From Lasiosphaeris hirsuta (taxonomy: Eukaryota > Ascomycota > Sordariomycetes > Sordariales > Lasiosphaeriaceae): a DNA stretch of 64,000 bases. Numbering within the stretch: position 1 is the stretch's first letter; each line of letters opens with the position of its first letter. The notes beneath the pieces are model-generated. The model did no database searches, had not been told where the DNA came from, and was given only the letters and a program-made list of their open reading frames with translations. The stretch is taken from positions 4,340,001 to 4,404,000 of the forward strand of contig JAUKUA010000002.1 in the NCBI GenBank assembly GCA_030549175.1. The letters run 5' to 3'. Position numbers and translations under genes: made by a program. Of this stretch, positions 11,513-23,263 are shown piece by piece.

Positions 11513-12255
11513 TCACTTTGTTACTCGGTACGACCCCGTCGCCATCCAGAACCGCGCATACCATCTGTGTAGGCCCTCCATCCACGTTGGCATGGGCCCG
11601 TGGAAGCCCTCGACCTTGTGGGCGCTGGTGAAAAAGCACGTCTTCAATCCCAGCACAACCTCGTTACGCGCCTCATCCACGACGCTGCTAATGATAAAAA
11701 GTCCATCGGCATCGCGAGGGCCCTGGTTCCGCGGGCTATCACCGGCCCGCAGCACGATCTCGGTCGGCGTCTTCTCGACAACCTCGAAGTGGTCTATCAA
11801 TTGGGTACCCTTCTCATAAGTCGAGGTGTCTAATTGCTCAGCAGTCCAAAGCTGTGACGAGGTCGCCCGCGATTGGTATTTGCGCGCAAGGTACGCTCGT
11901 TGAGGTCGAGTGCCTGTGGAGCGCAACACGCGGTCAGCCCAGCCACCTCACCAAAGACATGCCACCTGTTCATGCACTCACCAAGCCCTCCCCAAATACC
12001 ACGACAGAACTCTACCGTGAGGTCGCCCTCATCCTTGAGAAGCTCAGGCCGGATCTTGCTCAGGGGGATCCTCTTGTAAATGATATCCTGGGTTGATGCA
12101 TTCCGGTGGATGTTGTACTTTGCGTAGCTTTCCGATTGGAAGATGGGGTCGTCACTCGGCAGAGGGCAGATGACGCTCGTTGTCGCGCCGAGATATCCGA
12201 CAACACTGGCTGTCCCTGCGACGCCGGTGAAGAGTGCCTTTTTAATGAGTCCCAT
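11513..12255 (-). CDS. Conserved fungal protein with hydrophobic N terminus, function unknown
   Basis: Two exons: 12255-11982 and 11913-11513, with intron 11981-11914 (68 nt; GTGAGT donor, CACAG acceptor). The first in-frame ATG is at 12255; the codon opening the longer frame upstream is TTG. The 224-residue product starts MGLIKKALFTGVAGTASVVGY, which reads as a signal anchor or a single membrane segment. It continues with a compact mixed alpha/beta-looking domain containing EFCRGIWGGLGTRPQRAY across the splice junction, DHFEVVEKTPTEIVLRAGDSP and a GPMPTWMEGLHRWYARFWM tail. The junction restores continuous conserved-looking sequence, which supports the gene. I do not recognise a characterised function; a small membrane-attached enzyme or lipid-binding fold is possible but only a guess. 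Confidence 0.75.
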
Positions 12256-13437
12256 TGTCGCGCGGCGCCCGTATCGAGGCAATTTTGAGATTTGGGATTT
12301 GACAAAAGAAAGCCCCAGTCATTCGGCGGCAAAATATGTCCGAGTGTTGGCGAGAGGAAAGTCGCCGACATAATTGATCCCGGGCGCAATCTTGTGACTG
12401 ATCCTCGGCTGCCAAACACGGGAACAGGCGAAGTGCCCCCCTGGCGAGTCCCGGTGTGGGGAAATGAACGCTCTCCAACTCCAAACCCGTTATTAGCGGC
12501 CAGCGCTCCACGGAAGATGTCGCCCGGAGAATTTTGCGCCCAGGACTTGGCAGCGGCCCAAAGAAGTGCTCACCGCGTGGCAGAGGATTCAAGCCTTGTA
12601 AAGCCACTCTGCCAGGGTGTACTTTGCGAGGAGGCTGTCACAGGCAACGGGAAGCAAACAGCATCTCAGATACCCAAGGTACCCGGTAGGCCTATATCCC
12701 TGTATTGGAGGTATGGCTATATCCAGCCTTTCCTAGACGACAAGTGACCTACGATCATTACAGGTTGCCACCAACTCTGCCCGTTTGACCTGAATCCTTC
12801 GAAACTTGGATTCAAGAGCAGCTGGACTTTGCTCATTTCCACAAAGGAGAAAGAGAAAATAACAGGCTACACTGGCCTGACAGAAATCTTTCCTGCCTGA
12901 CTTAACCACCACCCCCTTTCTCCAAGGAGGACTCGACGCTCCGGCGACTTCGGTAAGGCACGGTACATCTGTCAAACATCAGGGTAAAGGTCCTTGGGGC
13001 CTTTTGAGAGCTGTAAGTGGCCTTGCTTTCTCGTTGTATCACGGGTGTTGTAAGCACGTGTGTAAGCAAGAATATGCACCGGGGGGGGGGGTGGGGGGGG
13101 GGTTGATGATCCCTTTCTGGGAACATCCAACTCTTTTCTTTTTCTTTTTTCAGTGCCTGCCTTGGAGGTGGCTGGCGGTCACTGGGAGCCAGGGTAACAG
13201 GTGCTCCCAATACAAGAGGCCATACAAAAAGCCAAACCAGAGTAGAGATGCTCCGTCTCTTTGGTCATCACGGCCCTGGTCACCCCCAGCGTATCACGCA
13301 CTGCATTAGATCTTTCACTTGTTCAACGGCTATGCACTTGATATTGCTCCGATTTCTGTTTAATCTTGTTCAATCTCGCGTCCATGCAGCCTTCTACACA
13401 ACCCAGATGTGAGGGCCGATGGCTCTATTCCATCAAA
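12256..13437. other. Intergenic region with G-tract
   Basis: 1.18 kb between a minus-strand start and a plus-strand start, hence probable divergent promoter sequence. A near-pure G tract is at 13081-13102 (G11, T, G10). A GGTACC-containing palindromic stretch is near 12677. No gene is seen. Confidence 0.5.
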
Positions 13438-13946
13438 ATGTATTCTCTCATCTATCTTGCCACCCTTGCCGTGTTGGCTTCGACGGCTGCGACTACTACC
13501 GCAGTTAGTCCAACTATAGTTACCAAAACCCCTATACAATCCACATCAACGAAACCCTGCACTTGAACTACATCAAGAATAATGCAGGCACCAGTGTCAA
13601 AACATACAGAAACGATACTGCCTTTCACCAGAGTGGGATCCTTCAGTTTGAGTACTGTTGGACCAGCGGCACTGCTGCGGACGGGTTTTACTGGGGCCTG
13701 AGCGAATTGGACGGGATCAAACCCAATGTCACCGGCTCACCGTTCTGGGTCTATAACGTCGAAGGTGAAAACCCACACGGTGTCGGGGTGGGAAGCAGAA
13801 CATGCAACTCGATCCGTTGTCTAAGGGGGCTGGTGTGCAAAGACTCGTATCAGCACCCAGACGATACGGATAGTTCGCTTACAGCCACGGGGATGTGGAT
13901 GGGTTTGTGCCTATCAGATGAGCGTTTTTGGGCCCGGGGTTACTAG
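13438..13946 (+). pseudogene. Small secreted Cys protein, frame broken after the signal peptide
   Basis: The ATG at 13438 opens a clear signal peptide (MYSLIYLATLAVLASTAATT) but that frame ends at the TGA at about 13564. The mature part continues in another frame, open from about 13509 to the TAG at 13944-13946. It contains an N-glycosylation-rich stretch, FEYCWTSGTAADGFYWGLSELDG, a CNSIRCLRGLVC cluster and a YQHPDD motif. The Cys pattern and YQHPDD recall fungal antigenic thaumatin-like (BYS1-type) secreted proteins; this is a weak match from memory. No GT-AG intron of normal size joins the two frames: candidate introns near 13468-13506 would be under 45 nt. Either a one- or two-base indel has broken the gene, or the assembly has an error here. 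Confidence 0.5.
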
Positions 13947-14749
13947 CCGGGAGACTTTGGTGTAGATGGCTCACTATCAGAAGGCTGGATTGGGGGTAGG
14001 ATGGAGTCCTTTTTGTTCGGTTTATTGGGCTTCTGTTCATGTATCTTGCTCTTGTGCACAACTTTCTCTGTCTTTTCTAGGATACTTTTGGGGGGTTTGT
14101 TATTACTATTATCAGGCTGGCCTCTGGCTTCCTTTTGCTTTGAGGGGTTGGAGTTTCGTTGATTTATCTGGGTAGCATAGTGACATGGAGGTCGACGGGA
14201 CAAACTACTGGACAGTGGAAATGGTTGCGATGCAGAATCTCACCGTCATTTTACATGGTACTCTTGGGGCATGAGGAGCCCGACTTCTGATTACTGGGGA
14301 ATGTATGCTCACCTACGTTTGCTGATGGTCATTTCAAAGCCACCGAATGGGTCTGACTACAACTCAACGACCAATGTAAAAAGTGTACCTACAGGAGGCT
14401 TGGATCTTCGAACACACCGCGCCGGCCCGACCCGGCCATCACCAGACCCCGTTTCATTGTTCCGAGCGACAAGGTGAATCCCCGCCGCCAAAAGGGTATC
14501 GTACAGGTTGCCCCCCCCCCCCCCCCCTCCCTTCCCTCCCCTTCTACCCCCTTCTACCCCCCCTACCCCCTGCCACCCATACGAGGACATTCCAGCATAT
14601 CCGAACGCAACGCCACAACTATGACCATTTACTACAGCCCAAATTCCGGATCTATCCCCTAGTAATGCCATGAACGCAAAACTGAAAAAACCCAAAAAAC
14701 CCCCCCAAAAAAAACAGTGCCATCAAAGATTCCCTCCGGCGAAATCCCC
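13947..14749. other. Intergenic region with C17 tract
   Basis: This is 3' flank of both neighbours, which converge. A C run spans 14511-14527, followed by a CCCCTTCTACC-rich purine/pyrimidine-skewed stretch to about 14575. C- and A-rich runs lie at 14699-14714. No gene is seen. Confidence 0.5.
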
Positions 14750-15956
14750 TCAAGAAGGGGGCATACCCGCAGCAGCTCTGCTCAGCCGTCTCAACAGGCC
14801 CGGCATCGTACCGCCAAGCAAGCTGTTGATGCACTCGTCGATGACGCCGCCATCGCCCACGTCCTGGGCCCGCGTGCGGCGGAGCCAGTACTCAAAGGGG
14901 CCACCTAATTTTCACACTCTCGTCAGCGCACGTGTTTCAGGGGGGGGGGGGAATCAAACACACGGGGAGAAATGGGTACTTACGGTTCTTGGAGAGTGCG
15001 GTGCCCAGCTCGGCGCAGCGCTCGGCGGGCATGTGCTCGGTGTGCATCTCGGTGAAGTGGGTGATCATCTTGGAGATGTCCTTGAGTGGCCACTTGCACG
15101 GGGCGGCGGGCGAGCGGCCGGTGCCGGCGAGGAGGTACTTGGGGGCCTCGCATAGACGGCACTTCCAGTAGCCGAGGCGCTGCAGGATCGTGTGGTCAGG
15201 GTCCTCGCCGTTAAGGAGGGTGCTGTTGCCCTCGTGCGCCGGCTCCGGCGACGGCAGCACCTTGGACCGCTTGGTCGTGGTGTTGCCCGGGTTGTTGTCG
15301 CCGCCAGCCGGGCCGGCCGCGCGCTTCAGGTTGCTGCCGCTGCCTCCGGGTAGGGGTAACGGGGTCAGGGGTTGCTTGATCGGGCCTTTCCCGTGGGCGT
15401 TGCCGTAGCCGTTAGTAGCGGTGGTGCCGGTGGCGCCCGCGTTGGGGCTACGGTAGGCCAGGGGGGCGGCGCTGCCGTAAGGGGCGCGGGCGGGCTTCAG
15501 GTTGCGGGTCTGGAAGCGCAGCGTCTCGATGCGGTGTTGCGAGTGGCGGATCTGGTGGCCGAGGTCGAGCTGGCGCAGCTGCAGCGTGCGCGACTCCTGG
15601 GGAGTCAGATCCGGCTCGGCGAGCTGGGCGCAGCAGAAGGCGAGGTCGTGGCGGTACGCAATGATGTCCTCTTCCAGCTGGCGCAGCGTGATCTCCTCGA
15701 GATTCGCATTCTCGTACATGTTGCGCGGCGGCGGGATGATAGCAAGCTCGGTCTCGGGCCCCATGATGACGGCAGGGGGCGACTCTGGACTGCCAGGGGC
15801 CCCGCTTGCGACGGGAACCGTGACCTCCACCTCGGGCTCGGCGAGGGCGACCGTTGAAGCGGGGGAGCTTACTGGGGCCTCGCTAACGTCACTTGCACTG
15901 CTAGTAGCGACTGCAACACTGGCAACCGTAATGCTATTGTTGGGCGCCGAAGTCAT
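14750..15956 (-). CDS. Zinc-finger-like Cys/His protein with coiled-coil segment
   Basis: Two exons: 15956-14984 and 14904-14750, joined by intron 14983-14905 (79 nt; GTAAGT donor, TTAG acceptor, with a G/C homopolymer inside). The start is ATG 15956; the longer frame upstream begins with GTG. About 375 residues result. The N-terminal part is Ser/Ala/Val-rich. A charged helical region (NLEEITLRQLEEDIIAYR onward) suggests coiled coil. A Gly/Pro linker with a KRSK basic patch follows. The C-terminal part has CRLC, a later Cys (PCKW) and two His (HFTEMHTEH), a plausible single zinc site of C2-(C)-H2 type. After the splice the protein continues GPFEYWLRRTRAQDVGDGG and ends in a basic amphipathic helix. 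A nuclear DNA- or chromatin-binding role is reasonable inference; the family has no name I can give. Confidence 0.7.
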
Positions 15957-17600
15957 GGATGATTTCTGAGGCACGAGTTAGTCGAGTTGATCCTCTGAAT
16001 ACGAGTTGCTGGAACTGCGACTCTGCAAAACAAGCGAAATGAAAACCGAATTGAATTGAGGTCGCAGGCAATGATGGCGGGCCAAGAATTGGGAATAGGG
16101 GATGGAGGCACTGTTCAGGAGTAAAGTGTCAAAATCTCACCTTTGGCTCCGGCTGCGCTCTCTTTTTCGAAGGCGGCATGGTGGGAAAGGGGGAGAAAGA
16201 AAGGTGGTTGCGGTTCTTGACAGGAGAAATATAAAGCCCAGTAATGGTGGTGTTTGCTGATGTCGGCGGGATGAAAAGGAAGGAAGGAGGGGGGTTTGGA
16301 AAAGGGAGAGAGAGCTTTGTCTTTTTTTTTTCCTTTCTTTCTTTTCCTGGTGCGAAACCCCCCCCACTTTCCCGTTACATGTTGGGTGCGGATTGGCTGT
16401 TGAGGGAAGGGAGGGCCAGTCAATGACAAGGAAGTGAACTCGGTTGTTTTTTTGCTTGCACTGACACAGCCTGCAGTCCTTTTCCCCTAAGGTAACAGGT
16501 TCCACTCTTTTTCTGTCTGTCTTGCCATTTCTGTCACCAGTCCTGCCATGTCACTGTTGCTGCCTGCCTCTTCGAGCTTTTATTTGAATTTCACCCCACG
16601 TCTCTCTCTCTCTCTCCCCGAAAGGGACACGATTTTTTTTCTCGGGGCGTCACATAACAACCATAAAACATGGGATCGCGACCCCGGTTCGTTTCCCGGT
16701 ATTCCCCTCGTTTCCCCTACGAGTCAACTTCAGATGGCGATTTAGGCATGCAACGAGGTTTGAATTCGTGGTTGTCAAAAAGACTTGGAGAAAGTGGGCC
16801 ATGGTCAAGGATGCGAGGCACAAGTTCGACCTGTCTGGATTCAACGGCCGCGGACTGATGCTCGCCGGGAAGCTGAAGTTTGAATGTTCAAGCACAGTAA
16901 TCACCAACTAATGCGAGCAGATATGCTCAACACGACTCTATTTATCACCATGGCGAGCAGTTGGTTACAGCAACTAGATTTTGCAACAACTTGATCAGCT
17001 GCTCTGAAGTGGAGATCGGAGGCGTTTTGATGGGAACCAACCAGTCTGTGACTAGCTACTAGGAGGCTTTATACGAGAGCTATACTGGTAGTTTAGGTAG
17101 GCGGTTGTGTTTGCCAAACAAAACATGTATGTTATAGAAAGCACAGGCATGGCAGCTATCCGTGCATGGGTTGACAGACAGTCAAAGCGCAACTCGAATC
17201 AAAGACTCTTCCAGAGGACATGTCTACCAGTAACAGAAAGTCGACTGGTGAACGAAAATCGGCCCATATTGAAGCACGGTCCCGAGGTACATAACTTGTC
17301 CCAAGAGTACCACATATTTCCATCTCGGTTAAAGCCCAATCCAATACTGGGGCCTCTTTAACCGACCTCCTCCCGGGTGCATGTTTTGAATGTGCATCTG
17401 CTAGAGCGAAACCATTAGCATAAAGCTTGAATATGAAGAATCACTCGGGTAATTGCGACACCAGCCAGCATTGGCCAGCAAGCCCTAAATGGATATGTGG
17501 CAAGTACTCGATACTTACACCGACTTACCCTCCAAAACCTCCCCTCGTGCGTTGGCAGCGCTGGGCTGTCACTCGCAGTCCCAACCCAGTTGTCAGGATC
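15957..17600. other. Divergent intergenic region, 1.6 kb
   Basis: It separates the minus-strand zinc-finger-like gene from the plus-strand SET gene, so both promoters should lie here. It holds a (TC)8 microsatellite at about 16600-16616, a T/C-rich tract at 16320-16350 and C-runs near 16360. The overlapping frames contain no recognisable domain. Confidence 0.5.
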
Positions 17601-19022
17601 ATGACGACCCTCGTCACCCACGGCCTCTGGGCCCTCCTCCTTTTTGTCACCCCCACCCTCGCCACCCTGGCCCCCCCAACCACCACGCCCCTAACAACCT
17701 GCACCTGGACGCCCTTCGGCTCGCCCATCCCCCTCCTAACCCTCAACCGGGACCACACCCTCTGCCCGGCACCCGGGGGCCCCCTTTCACCCTGGTCGGC
17801 GCCACCGCACTGCCCGGCGCCCTCGAACGCGGCGCTGGGCGGCGAGCTGCCGACCGACTGCGTCTTCACGCACGCCTCGTTCCGCGGCGGCGAGGGTCTG
17901 AGTCTGATCACGACGCCCGAGCTGGCGGCGAGCGTGGCGGGGTTCCTCGACGACGCTGCGGTGCCATCCTGGCTGCGGGACCACCCCAGCCGCGCTGCCG
18001 AGCCGCGCCGTCGGCCGTATGTGGTGAAGGACCTGCCGGGACGGGGGAAGGGGGTTGTGGCGAGGCAGGGGTTCCGGAAGCATGAGGCCGTCATGGTCGG
18101 GTTTCCTGTGCTGTTTGCGCGCTTGGATTTTGTGAATAGTGCGCATTTTGGGGAGAGTCAGATTCGGAGGATGTTTCAGCGGGCTGTTAATCAGTTGTCG
18201 GCGGAGAAGAAGACGGAGATTTTGGCCCTCTCGAGGAGCACGGGAGGTGCGGATCTGATTCGGGATGTGATGAAGACGAACGGGTTTGCCATTGACATCG
18301 GAGGGGTGCAGCATATGACTCTGTTCACCGAGGGCTCCAGGGTGAATCACGCGTGCCGACCAAAGTAAGTTGATCTGACCGGTAACCTTTGAAATTTGGC
18401 AAGGTAGCTGAGACGGGGTTGTGTAGCACGTTCTGGCGGTACTCGAACAGGCACATGGCCATGGAGGTCGTGGCGTTGCGGGATATCCAGCCGGGAGAGG
18501 AAATCACACACGCCTGCAAGTTATCTCCCTGAGTCCTGAGTGCTCTCTGTCCACTGACCGTCCTTTGCAGACACACCCCCGGGATACACCTACGAGGAGC
18601 GCAAGCGGATGACCAAATCGTGGGGGTTTACTTGCCGGTGCTCAATGTGCACCGCTCCCCTAAGTGAAAGAGCGCTATCCGATCAAAGGAGAGAGCGCAT
18701 CTTCGAGATTCATGACACACTAAGGGACTCAACGCTTGACGAAAAAGCGAGTCTCAGTCCCGCGCGGATTGACCGGCTGGTGCGTGAGGCTTTGGACCTC
18801 ATCGAGTTGGAGGAGCTCGACCCGCAGCTGGTCGTGTACCACATGGTCTTCGCGCGGGCCTACATGATGGTTGGGGATTTCAGGCTCGCGAGGAGGTTTA
18901 TTGAGCTGGCCGAGGAAAAATGGATACTATACGGTGGTGAGGAGCATGACAATATTGAGGGCATACGGGAACTTTGGAAAGAACTGAAAGAAGCTGAACA
19001 AGAGGCCGAAGATTTCCTCTGA
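17601..19022 (+). CDS. SET-domain protein with signal-peptide-like N terminus
   Basis: Three exons: 17601-18364, 18427-18515 and 18571-19022; 434 residues. Intron one (18365-18426) is GT-AG. Intron two (18516-18570) is a GC-AG intron with donor GCAAGT; only this splice gives EITHAYTPPGYTYEERKR and keeps the frame. The protein begins MTTLVTHGLWALLLFVTPTLA, a convincing hydrophobic signal sequence, followed by a Pro/Cys-rich region. The SET domain starts near residue 140 (YVVKDLPGRGKGVVA). The cofactor-binding NHxCxPN motif is at about 249-255, split by intron one, and a CRCSMC post-SET cluster is near 305. SET enzymes methylate lysines on histones or other proteins. Entry to the secretory pathway is unexpected; an alternative ATG at 17433 would bury the hydrophobic segment internally. 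Function is inferred from the domain. Confidence 0.85.
18516..18570 (+). other. GC-AG intron in the SET gene
   Basis: The donor is T|GCAAGT and the acceptor TTTGCAG; length 55 nt with a CACTGAC branch-like site about 17 nt before the acceptor. No GT donor nearby restores the SET reading frame: without this splice the frame ends at a TGA within about seven codons. The joined codon TAC gives the Tyr expected after the GEEIT segment. Confidence 0.85.
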
Positions 19023-19685
19023 GAGTCCTAGCACTGAATGCACAAGCTCAAAAGATAGGTACATGAAGTAGCTACATGCATGCCAAGCGAGGAAGTACAA
19101 AAAAAATACAATCCGCCCTTCATTTTGCTGTCAATCTGGCAACTACTAGTCCCTAGTGTCTACAGCAAGGGAGTTTATTAGTCGGTCAAATCATCCGTTC
19201 AAATCCAGCGATGGTAAAACTGAGCAAGAAAGAGTGAGATAAGTGTCAAAGTCCCAAGACACTTTGTAACAAAATGAATTAGTACTGTTCAGATCCAGGG
19301 GATTCGACGCGTAGGTTCAAATGGTTGACAACTTTGGATGCCTCTGCTGTGGTACCGGCTTAACAATAATTCAAGGTGTGGGATTGTACCGCACCAACAG
19401 ATAAGCCAAGTGGCACTGCAATTTTAGGCCCGGCGGAGGGTTCGATCAAGGGATCTGCTTCACGTCCTCTGGCAGGGCTAAAATTGCAGTGCGGTGGCGA
19501 AAGACCGCGTTACGGGGTATGGCGAAAATTACACTTCGGGATCAAGGGGGCCCCCAGCCGGATGGCATTGCCAGTAACACTAAATTCGATCTGTCTCACA
19601 CCCCTTGAGAGGGTAGAATTGCACATGGATCCATAATCATAGTGCTCGCCACCAAAATCAGCCTTGTGGCTGGATGACAGCGTCC
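19023..19685. other. Convergent intergenic region containing a short hairpin repeat
   Basis: This is 3' flank of the SET gene and of the GMC gene. A perfect 15-base inverted repeat (GCACTGCAATTTTAG at 19413-19427, its complement at 19478-19492) encloses 50 bases. Degenerate further copies of the arm appear near 19530-19545 and 19612-19625. Nothing coding is evident. Confidence 0.55.
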
Positions 19686-21597
19686 TCAAAGACCATACTC
19701 CTTCACCAGCTTCTCAGCACAGGTTGCGCCAGTGAGATCTGTTTTGCATTTTCTGTTAGTCCTCTTCGTACTGGTACCGGCAGACAGCCGAAACGCCGAT
19801 TTGAAAAAAAAAAAAAAAAAAAAAAGAATCAGGTGGAAATGGCTTACACGCTACAGCCTGCGTATGGCAGCTCGGCAGCACCGGGACGACACTCATATCC
19901 GCGACCCGCAGCCCATCAATCCCAACAAACCGAAAGTTATTATCGACTGCAGCATCCTCATCACCCGCCTTACCCATCTTGACGGTACCGGTCATATGCC
20001 AGCTGGAAGAGATAGTCTGCTCCCAGTACCCGAGCAACTCCTCATCAGTAGCGTCAGGCTTCGGGGCGGCCAACGTGCCCACGGTATCCTTGGCAAAGGC
20101 CGGGAACTCGGCGAAGCGCAGCGCATCTCGTAGGGACTCGATGGCGGCGCGGCGGTCGAATTCCGACTCCAGGAACCTCGGGTTGAACCGCAGCGGCACC
20201 TCGGGGTCTGAGGATTGCAACTCGACCTGGCCGCGGCCCTGGGCGTTGTAGAGAAAGACGAGCAGACAGAAGTAGTCCAAGGAATCCTTGGGGAAGTCGG
20301 GGAGGAACCAGTGCATGGGGAAGTGCGTGATGATCTCGTAATGTGGTACCGTGTCTTGATTCAGATAGTTCTGCTCGCTGGCCGGCAGACCCAAGTACTC
20401 GGGCGAGGACGTGAATTTGTCGCCTAGCTTGAAGTATCCGATGCCCGCCTCGCAAGCGTACTGGGTCCAGGGTCCGGTGCCGGACTTCTTCCACTCCTCT
20501 AGAGCCTCGTCCTGCGCCGCCTGGTTGCCATAGAAACCAGCACGACCAGAGCCGCTCTCTGGGGTCCGCTTGTACACAAGGGGTGTGAAGGCATGGTCCC
20601 GCAGACCTTGGCCGATGGCTGGCGATGGTAAAACCACGGGGATCTTGTGGCTTTCAAGCTGCTCGGCTGGTCCGATTCCAGAGTGCATGAGGATCCGCGG
20701 GTCGTCGAGCGATCCTGCGGAAAGGATAACCTCCTTGGACGCAAAGTACTGTGTCCCGTTTGACTCAACACCCACTGCCTTCTTCCCGTCCAGGATGATG
20801 CGCTGAACCGGAGAGCCGGTGAGAAGGGTGACATTCTCTGGCAGACCTGCCAGCAAGTCCTTCGCTGTGGAACGAAGGCCTTTGTGTGCCGAACTGATCA
20901 AGACGGACATGCCGATTGGGTTGCCGGAGTTGTGGTCCGGATTAAGGGGGAAGCCGGCGTCCGCAAAAATACCGAGCGTGGGCAAGATGTCTTTCTCCCA
21001 CTTGGCCGCAAATCCAACGTGGAGAGGGCCGGACGAGCCGTGGTCCTCAGCACGAGGCGCCACATACTTGGAAGCGTCCATGTCGGCTGGCAGCTGGGTG
21101 TGGAATGTCTCGAGCTGCTTCAAACGAGCCTGGATGCGGTCCCAGGCGAACGCATCATCGTCAACTAGACGAGCCCATTCGTCGTAATCGCCCTTGGCAC
21201 CAACAGTCCAGACACCAAAGTTGATGGCGCTGGAGCCGCCTAGTCCTTTGCCCCGAGAGTAGTCAAGCTCGCGGTTGGCAGCATGCTCCTGTGGCGTCGT
21301 TTTGTAACCCCAGTTCATATCCTTGTTCATAAAGGTAAGCCATCGCTGCCCGTCGACGCGTAGGTTTCTGTCTCCGTTCTCTCCTCCAGCCTCAAGTACA
21401 AGAATTTTTGGCTTCTTGGGAGACTGAGCTAGGCCATACGCCACGGCGCTTCCTGCCGGCCCACCTGTTTATTGAGAAGCGAGCTTTCGGTTAGTGATCC
21501 ATCACGATTGTGTCTGACGTTTGAACATGAACAACATGATCCAGCAGTCAGGTGGGAACTCACTGCCAACAATAATGAAATCATAGCCAGATGCCAT
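19686..21597 (-). CDS. GMC-family FAD-dependent oxidoreductase (intracellular type)
   Basis: Three exons: 21597-21564, 21464-19848 and 19738-19686; 567 residues. Introns are 21563-21465 (99 nt; GTGAGT, AACAG) and 19847-19739 (109 nt; GTAAGC, GACTAAC branch, AACAG) with a long T run inside. The tiny first exon encodes MASGYDFIIVG, and the splice completes the FAD-binding GSGPAGS (G11-S17). GLGGSSAIN lies at about 85-93, the GMC signature GSLDDPRILMHSGIG at 262-276, and the catalytic pair is H501 (WHMTG) and H545 (PSCHTQ). The last exon gives the usual LTGATCAEKLVKEYGL tail. The enzyme oxidises an alcohol using FAD and O2 or another acceptor. There is no signal peptide. The exact substrate (aryl alcohol, choline, glucose-like) cannot be told from sequence alone. 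Confidence 0.92.
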
Positions 21598-22395
21598 GAT
21601 GATGGTAGTTCTGACGGAGTGCTAATATCGGAGACAATCGGTTTCAAGTGGTGGTATGCTGCGTTGCCTGGCACAGACGAGCAGAGAGAACCTTGGCTGC
21701 TCGCGATCCTTTATAGCCCGAGGTTGGTCTCTACCGACCATTCATGGTTACAGAGGGGTAGGTGATGTTGTACACAGTAGTACGACCTGTAGGTCAACGG
21801 CGCCTGCAGCGTGCCATCATCCATGTCGCATTGGGGAAGTTGGGATCGCTAACAGCTGCTACCACCTAGGTACCCAAGGTGCCTTATGCTAACGTGAGCC
21901 ATCAATCCCTTGACTTTTGCCCAGTCTCCACCTCGTGGCCTCATCGCAGGGGCAAAAGACCCGAAGATAGCATGATTAGAGGGGAGGGCAGAGGTTGCAA
22001 TGTGAGTCGGGCGCTGCGAAGCCGGGTCTCGAAGGATCTTCTTTGGATCTGGCTCAACCACTGACATCGCGGACCATGCACGCAGAAGCGATAATCAGTT
22101 TGACCTTTGACTAGGGAGCGGGGAAGAGGTGCTGTACCATGCAGCAACGCAGCCAAGCATTGTGCCAAAGTCGAATTGGTCAAACTGATCGCGCGCGCTG
22201 CCCTGGGTCTGACTCAGAATGCTGGTGAGGTAAGGTTTGTAAGAAGGTGCGCCTCTAGAAACGGCAGGGACGACTCGACAGTGAGACCTAAAGAATTTGT
22301 AATTTCGTGACCGCCTGCGATCGCACCCACAACCCTTGATCGCGCGATGACAAGAAACAGGCCAAATCCAATCGAAAATTCTCAATTTGGCACCA
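21598..22395. other. Intergenic region, no gene seen
   Basis: 0.8 kb upstream of the GMC gene and downstream of the next minus-strand gene. It has a CCTAGGTACC motif at about 21866-21875. Overlapping frames on both strands lack recognisable motifs. Confidence 0.45.
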
Positions 22396-23263
22396 TCATA
22401 TCTCGCCCGCCGCAACGACAAAGCGAACACAGTCATTCTGCGCTCCACGCTGTGCGACCGGCATGACAACCGGCTGATGGTTCCTTGCCGCAACCATTGT
22501 GCAGGCTCGGTAGATGCCGCTCGGCAGCCCGCCCGGCACCGGTGCGCGAAGCAAACCCCTTCCATCGCCCGCATCGTTGATACCCCTGAAGAAGACAAAC
22601 TCTGCTGGGTCTGGAGCCGCGTTGGATCGTAGGTCGCCAATCTCCTCAATCACCACGTGGCAGTGTCCCATCACATATCCATCCGCGTCGAGGTCTTGCG
22701 GGGCCGAATAATACGTGGCGGCCGGGTTCGCCTGGAGGCCCGCATGTAGGTTTCTCGTCTGTATCGTGATCTCAAACGTCGCATTCGAAAATAGCTTGTC
22801 GCCCAGTCCAGGTTTTGTGATGATAGCGCTAATCATCTTCTTGGAAGCCGGGATTCTGCCCATAGGGATGCCATTGCATGAACCGTTCGCCACCTGTTTC
22901 CCGTCCGTGAGCTGCCGCCCTGCGCAAAAGTTGATGAAGTTTGCCGTGTCCCTGTGTATCGGCAGCCGGGTCAAAGACATGTCCCCATGTTCTGGACGGG
23001 GTGCACGGCGGATGCGGCGGGACCTACGTTTCCGACTTTGCCTGGCCCGAGCCCATGCCCACCGTGCCATCTTCCTGGCCGGTGAAGGCACTTGCGCTTT
23101 GGAGGGCCTCGGGTGAGAGGCATGTGGCTTGCGTGGCCTCAATGTCATTTCGTGCCATGATCCCCTTCTCATGTTCACCTTCGTGCCGAGGGAACCCTAT
23201 CGCCTTGGCCTGAGCGAGTCGGACGAGCATCAGCAGCGCTGCCAATTGATTTATCACGATCAT
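22396..23263 (-). CDS. Small secreted fungal protein (NxANFINFC family)
   Basis: Two exons: 23263-23028 and 22951-22396; 263 residues. Intron 23027-22952 (76 nt) has a GTAGGT donor and ACACAG acceptor. The ATG at 23263 opens a clear signal peptide (MIVINQLAALLMLVRLAQAKA); the longer frame starts with TTG. The mature protein carries TANFINFCAG across the splice site, GSCNGIPMG, NPAATYYSAPQDLDADG, FVFFRGINDAGDGRG, LPSGIYRACTM and NHQPVVMPVAQRGAQNDC. These blocks match a family of fungal extracellular proteins that I recall being mis-annotated as 'ribosomal protein S17'; they have no known activity. Four or more paired Cys suggest a disulfide-bonded extracellular fold. It diverges from the next plus-strand membrane protein. 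Confidence 0.85.

Noticed and set aside
20054..20494. Alternative minus-strand frame inside the GMC gene
   Set aside because: Arg/Leu-rich shadow of the real frame; lacks FAD or GMC motifs.
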